Of a stretch of 64,000 nt of DNA, positions 60,093-64,000 are shown piece by piece. The notes beneath the pieces were generated by a model. It did not search any database. It saw only the letters and a program-made list of their open reading frames with translations, and was not told the origin of the DNA. The stretch comes from Arthrobacter gandavensis. GTDB lineage: Bacteria > Actinomycetota > Actinomycetes > Actinomycetales > Micrococcaceae. The position numbers and the translations under genes were made by a program. The stretch is taken from NCBI RefSeq assembly GCF_009192735.1, contig NZ_VTFU01000004.1, forward strand, positions 461,323-525,322, in the 5' to 3' direction. Numbering within the stretch: the stretch's first letter is position 1; every line of letters begins with the position of its first letter.

Positions 60093-60128
60093 GCACAGGG
60101 GCCCGCACCGGATCCGCATCCGTCGTCC

Positions 60129-60169
60129 GGCTCCGGTCCCGGTGACCTGACGGCACCGGGACCGGAGCC
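60129..60169 (-). terminator. Terminator after the LLM oxidoreductase gene
   Basis: GGCTCCGGTCCCGGTG (60129-60144) and CACCGGGACCGGAGCC (60154-60169) form a perfect 16-bp stem with a nine-base loop, 18 bases beyond the stop. No T tract. Confidence 0.75.
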
Positions 60170-60187
60170 CTCAACGGAGCTCGGAGA

Positions 60188-61177
60188 TTAGGCCTTGGCG
60201 AGCTGCGTTGCCGAGGCCAGCAGCTCGAATGAGTGCAGCCGTGATTCCAGGGTAGGCGTCTGGGTGGCAACGATCAGCTCGTCGGCGTCCGCGTGCGTGG
60301 TGAACCAGTCCAGGTACTCGCGGACTTCGGCGGGCGTGCCGACGGCGGAGTAACGGCCCATCTGCTTCACCTGCTGGCCGCCCGGGGATTCCAGGATGAG
60401 GTCGGCTTCCTCGGGAGTGAAGGTCCGGTCCCGGCCGAAGAGCTGGGTGACCCGGCGGCGCTGTCCGTCCTCGAACATCTGCCGTGCTTCTTCCGTGGTG
60501 TCGGCGGCGATGACGTTGACCCCGGCAATCACGTACGGCTCGGCGAGCTGCTCGGATGGCCGGAAATCGCGGCGGTAGATGGCCACGGCGTCCTGCAGGG
60601 CCTGCGGAGCAAAGTGCGATGCAAACGAGTATGGCAGTCCCAGCGCAGCAGCGAGCTTGGCGCCGAACAGCGACGATCCCAGGATGTACAGCGGCACGTT
60701 GGTGCCCTTGCCCGGGGTTGCTTCGATGCCGGGAATCAGGGTGTTGCCGGTGAGGTAGCCCTGCAGTTCCTGGACATCCTGCGGGAAACTGTCGGAGGAC
60801 ATGGGATCGCGGCGCAGGGCGCGCATGGTCTTCTGGTCGCTGCCGGGTGCCCGGCCGAGGCCGAGGTCAATCCGGCCGGGGAAGAGGGTTTCCAGGGTGC
60901 CGAACTGCTCCGCGATGGTCAGCGGCGCGTGGTTGGGGAGCATGACTCCCCCGGCCCCCAGGCGGATGCTGGACGTGTTGGCGGCTATGTAGCCCACCAG
61001 GACGCTCGTGGCCGATGAAGCGATGGTGGGCATGTTGTGATGCTCGGCGTACCAAATGCGCGTGTAGCCCAGCTTTTCGGCGTGCCGCGCCAGGGCCAGG
61101 CTGGATGCGAAGGAATCGCGCGCGGTTTCTCCCTCGTCGATGATGGCCAGATCGAGGATCGAAAGCGGGACAGTCAT
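60188..61177 (-). CDS. LLM class flavin-dependent oxidoreductase
   Basis: The 329-residue protein is a bacterial luciferase-like monooxygenase (TIM barrel): [40 protein letters not shown], and [34 protein letters not shown]. This is the YhbW/MsnO8-like branch using FMN (or F420 in some actinobacteria). The substrate is unknown. I chose ATG 61177, with AAAGG upstream; the longer frame is not conserved. Confidence 0.92.
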   Translation of the reverse strand: MTVPLSILDLAIIDEGETARDSFASSLALARHAEKLGYTRIWYAEHHNMPTIASSATSVLVGYIAANTSSIRLGAGGVMLPNHAPLTIAEQFGTLETLFPGRIDLGLGRAPGSDQKTMRALRRDPMSSDSFPQDVQELQGYLTGNTLIPGIEATPGKGTNVPLYILGSSLFGAKLAAALGLPYSFASHFAPQALQDAVAIYRRDFRPSEQLAEPYVIAGVNVIAADTTEEARQMFEDGQRRRVTQLFGRDRTFTPEEADLILESPGGQQVKQMGRYSAVGTPAEVREYLDWFTTHADADELIVATQTPTLESRLHSFELLASATQLAKA

Positions 61178-61323
61178 AGAAGTTGGAGCCTTTCGTTGCG
61201 CAGGTGTCCCAAGCCGTTTGCCCGGACACGTTGGTAGGTGCAACCGCAAAGACGGCTGCCTTATTTCACGTCCATGAGGTGACGGAGGACACCGCGGACG
61301 ACGACGGCGGCGGCACCCGCCGC

Positions 61324-61809
61324 TTATCCCCCGCGGTGACGGGCGAGATAGCGGGAAAGACGGTCGAAGGATGAGTTCCAGCCGCTCTGGTGTCCGTCCA
61401 CGTCACGCCGGTTGGAGAAGGGTCCCTGCCGGAACGTCATGCGGGTCCCCCCGTCATGCGGTGCCAGGTCCACGGTAATCAGGGTTTCGGGACTCGACGG
61501 CGATCCGTCCGGTGACTGCCACTCCTGCGTCATGGCCAGCCGGTCCGGCGGTTCCAAATCCTTCAGGACTCCTCCCCACCACAGCTCGTCACCGGTCAAG
61601 GTGTTGACCATGCAGGCGCGGTATGTCCCGCCCACCCTGCGGTCGATGCTCACGCGGTCCGCCGGAACAATGAAGCCCTCAGGTCCCCACCAATCCGTGA
61701 TGGAGGACAGGTTGGTCCAGGCGTCGTAGACCGCCTGCTGCGGAACCGGAAAGTTTCGTTCCATGAGAAGTTCATCGTCGGAACCCTGCGGAGATACTGG
61801 ATCGCCCAT
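61324..61809 (-). CDS. SRPBCC family protein (AHSA1/polyketide cyclase-like)
   Basis: The 161-residue protein has the AHSA1 pattern: [20 protein letters not shown] with WWGPEGF, then [22 protein letters not shown] and the late [14 protein letters not shown]. These helix-grip proteins bind hydrophobic ligands; the role is unknown. AGAGGA lies seven bases before the ATG. Confidence 0.9.
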   Translation of the reverse strand: MGDPVSPQGSDDELLMERNFPVPQQAVYDAWTNLSSITDWWGPEGFIVPADRVSIDRRVGGTYRACMVNTLTGDELWWGGVLKDLEPPDRLAMTQEWQSPDGSPSSPETLITVDLAPHDGGTRMTFRQGPFSNRRDVDGHQSGWNSSFDRLSRYLARHRGG

Positions 61810-61935
61810 GGCGTTTCCTCTCGATCAGCGGAAGCCTCTTCTCCAGTGTGGCCCGCCGGGTCCGGTTCGGGGATCCCTTCCCCGGTTCTTCCTGGAATCC
61901 GGGGCAATGCCGGTCCGCCGGGGCAGAATGTTGAT

Positions 61936-62193
61936 ATGGATAACCGGGACCGGCAACTGGAAAAGACCATCCTGGCGCTGCTGGCCGCCCGCGCTGAGAC
62001 TTCCAGCATCTGCCCGTCCGATGCGGCGCGTGCGGTTGAACCCGAGGAGTGGCGGCCGCTGATGGAACCGGTCCGGCAGGCGGCCGCCCGGCTCATGGAG
62101 CGCGGGGACGTCGAGATTACCCAACGCGGCAAAGTGATCGATCCGGCCACTGCCAGGGGCCCGATCCGCATCCGGCTCAGCAGGAAGAATTGA
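61936..62193 (+). CDS. DUF3253 domain-containing protein
   Basis: An 85-residue protein with the DUF3253 pattern: ILALLAARAETSSICPSDAA, RAVEPEEWRPLMEPVRQAA, LMERGDVEITQRGKVID and ARGPIRIRL. The fold is a small winged helix, but no DNA target is known. CAGAAT lies six bases before the ATG, so it is likely leaderless. Confidence 0.85.
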   Translation: MDNRDRQLEKTILALLAARAETSSICPSDAARAVEPEEWRPLMEPVRQAAARLMERGDVEITQRGKVIDPATARGPIRIRLSRKN

Positions 62194-62360
62194 CGCCTTC
62201 ACGGAAGGGGTGCTGACGCCGGTCTGAAGCGCCCCGCAGCAGGCGTTGGCCTCCGGCACGTTGAGCACTCGATTTCCGGGCCCGTGTGACCCTTGGCATA
62301 CTTGGACGGGCCTTCGGGCCGGACCGCGATACGTAACCAGAGTGAACGGCTAAGAAAACA

Positions 62361-63872
62361 ATGACTGACCAGACGTACAAGCTGATCGCCATGGCGATCT
62401 ACATGCTAGCCATGCTGGCGATTGGCTGGTGGGCCTACCGGCGCACCACCGACCTCGACGACTACATGCTGGCTGGACGCGACCTCAAGCCCGGAGTGGC
62501 CGCGCTGAGCGCCGGCGCATCCGACATGTCCGGCTGGCTGCTGATGGGCCTGCCGGGTGCTGTTTATCTCTCCGGGCTGGTGGAGGGCTGGATCGCCGTC
62601 GGGCTCACGGCCGGCGCCTGGCTGAACTGGAAGTTCGTTGCCCCGCGGCTTCGCTCCTACACTCTGGTGTCTAACAACTCCATCACCGTTCCCAGCTTCC
62701 TGGAGAACCGGCTCAAGGATCGCTCCCGCGTGCTGCGCGTGGTGTCGGGCCTGATCATCCTGGTGTTCTTCACCTTCTATGTCTCTTCCGGCATGGTGGC
62801 CGGCGGTGTCTTCTTCGAGAGCTCCTTCGGCTCCAGCTACCTGCTGGGCATGCTGATTGTTGCCGGCGTGACCATCGCCTACACCCTCTTCGGCGGCTTC
62901 CTCGCTGCCAGCTACACCGACGTCGTGCAGGGCCTGATGATGCTGGCCGCGTTGATAATCGTGCCCCTGGTGGGCCTGGGCCAGGTTGGCGGCTTTGGCG
63001 GCATGGCCGATTCCCTGCGCGAAATCAATCCCGACATGCTGGATCCGATTGCCGGCGGCACCGCCGTCGGGATCATTTCCGCCCTGGCCTGGGGCCTGGG
63101 TTACTTCGGCCAGCCGCACATCGTTGTCCGCTTCATGGCGCTTCGCTCCCCGCAGGACGCCAAAGCCGGCCGCCGGATTGGCGTGGGCTGGATGCTCCTG
63201 ACCGTGCTTGGGGCGCTCATGACGGCTCTGATCGGTGCAGCGTACTTCCAGCAGAACGACCTTTCGATCTCTGATCCCGAGGCCGTGTTCCTGGAGCTCT
63301 CGCAGATCTTCTTCCACCCGCTGGTCGCCGGGTTTGTGCTGGCAGCAGTGCTGGCCGCGATTATGAGCACCATTTCCTCGCAGCTGATCGTGACCTCATC
63401 GGCGCTGGTGGAGGACCTCTACAAGATCGCCTTTAAGCGCGACGCTTCTCCGAAGTCCATGGTGATGCTCGGCCGCCTGGGCGTGCTGGTGGTCTCGGTC
63501 GTCTCGATCCTGATTGCCCTGGACCGCAACGCATCGATCCTGGATTTGGTGGGCTTTGCGTGGGCCGGATTCGGTGCGGCCTTCGGCCCCACCATCCTGC
63601 TGGCTCTCTACTGGCGCCGTCTCACCACCGCCGGCGCGATGGCGGGCATGATTGCCGGTGCACTGGTTGCCTTCCTGTGGGGCACCTTCGAAATGCCCGG
63701 CATCCTGGGCGATGTCTACGAGATCATTCCGGGCTTCCTGATCAACCTGCTGCTCACAGTGGTGGTCAGCAAGGTCACTTACAAGCCGTCCGCTGAGATC
63801 GACGCCGAATTCGACGACGCCGTGCGAATTTCCAAGGACGGCGCCGCACCGGCAGAGCCCGCCCGCGCCTAG
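62361..63872 (+). CDS. putP: Sodium/proline symporter PutP
   Basis: The 503-residue symporter has about thirteen membrane segments and the PutP signatures GASDMSGWLLMGLPGAVYLS and GWIAVGLTAGAWLNWKFVAP in TM2-3, ALAWGLGYFGQPHIVVRFMA, and MSTISSQLIVTSSALVEDLY (SSS family Na+ site). It imports proline as nutrient or osmolyte. A possible IS element starts one base after the stop codon, removing any native terminator. Confidence 0.95.
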   Translation: MTDQTYKLIAMAIYMLAMLAIGWWAYRRTTDLDDYMLAGRDLKPGVAALSAGASDMSGWLLMGLPGAVYLSGLVEGWIAVGLTAGAWLNWKFVAPRLRSYTLVSNNSITVPSFLENRLKDRSRVLRVVSGLIILVFFTFYVSSGMVAGGVFFESSFGSSYLLGMLIVAGVTIAYTLFGGFLAASYTDVVQGLMMLAALIIVPLVGLGQVGGFGGMADSLREINPDMLDPIAGGTAVGIISALAWGLGYFGQPHIVVRFMALRSPQDAKAGRRIGVGWMLLTVLGALMTALIGAAYFQQNDLSISDPEAVFLELSQIFFHPLVAGFVLAAVLAAIMSTISSQLIVTSSALVEDLYKIAFKRDASPKSMVMLGRLGVLVVSVVSILIALDRNASILDLVGFAWAGFGAAFGPTILLALYWRRLTTAGAMAGMIAGALVAFLWGTFEMPGILGDVYEIIPGFLINLLLTVVVSKVTYKPSAEIDAEFDDAVRISKDGAAPAEPARA

Positions 63873-63885
63873 TTGTACCCGGCCG

Positions 63886-64000
63886 TCAGGTTGGTAGCAG
63901 TCGGCTGATGGGTGGTTTGCCTCCGAGTGCGCTGTGGTGTCGTTCATTGTTGTAGTGCTCGAGCCATGGTGCAAGTGCTGCTGTGCGTTCCTGGTTGCTG
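63886..64000 (-). mobile_element. IS481-type transposase, C-terminal end (runs off the window)
   Basis: The minus strand encodes ERTAALAPWLEHYNNERHHS, then ALGGKPPISRLLPT before a stop at 63886. That is the typical C terminus of IS481/IS3-like DDE transposases (HYNTRRPHSALGGLPPISRL). The likely IS end begins at about 63874 with TGTACCCGGCC, only one base after the putP stop. The remainder lies beyond the right edge. Confidence 0.88.

Overview
The window is high-GC actinobacterial chromosome. Gene content points to the Micrococcaceae, most likely Arthrobacter in the broad sense: a DUF222-HNH nuclease, DUF6318 and DUF6350 proteins, an MSMEG_6728-type protein, an actinobacterial holin-X/DUF3618 pair, CIRCE plus HAIR heat-shock operators, and a high share of apparently leaderless genes. 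No rRNA, tRNA, CRISPR array or prophage was seen. Most of the window is ordinary core and accessory chromosome; I did not find a convincing entirely new multi-gene system.

Region 1 (1-23 kb) is rich in one-carbon and purine genes. A ZTP riboswitch precedes glyA-folD; purU, purH and purN lie further on, with icd next to purH. A DUF222-HNH nuclease and an MFS transporter sit between purH and purN. The same region holds a gamma-carbonic-anhydrase-like protein, a Gfo/Idh/MocA oxidoreductase, an envelope/stress operon (DUF3618, holin-X, hypothetical), a GCS2-type ligase and an Hsp20 with a Ser/Gly-rich tail under apparent dual HrcA/HspR control.

Region 2 (23-36 kb) holds an AT-richer pair (PKD-like secreted protein and DUF6318 lipoprotein), another lipoprotein, a Stealth-type sugar-phosphate transferase, a class-I amidotransferase-like hydrolase, catalase, a PNPOx-like protein, a metallophosphoesterase, a Mn/Zn-type ABC importer with a DtxR/MntR-like operator, and an alpha/beta hydrolase carrying all the active-site residues of fluoroacetate dehalogenase.

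Region 3 (36-46 kb) holds a DASS anion symporter, a four-gene osmoprotectant (betaine/choline) ABC operon, two zinc-type alcohol dehydrogenases, a YchJ protein and a Ser/Thr kinase followed by a small lipoprotein. A decayed patch follows at 45.9-47.1 kb: an acetamidase/formamidase fragment, a VapC-like toxin with a changed active site, and an antitoxin reduced to its C-terminal part.

Region 4 (47-64 kb) holds an SDR dehydrogenase, an amidase and a Dpp/Opp-type ABC operon opposite a FadR-type GntR regulator with a GGTC-A-GACC operator; a three-domain glutaminase lying between two duplicated cold-shock genes that share 5'-UTR hairpin and terminator; a YetF-like protein, a thioesterase, an LLM flavin oxidoreductase, an SRPBCC protein, a DUF3253 protein and PutP. 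Immediately after the putP stop codon an IS481-type element runs off the right edge.
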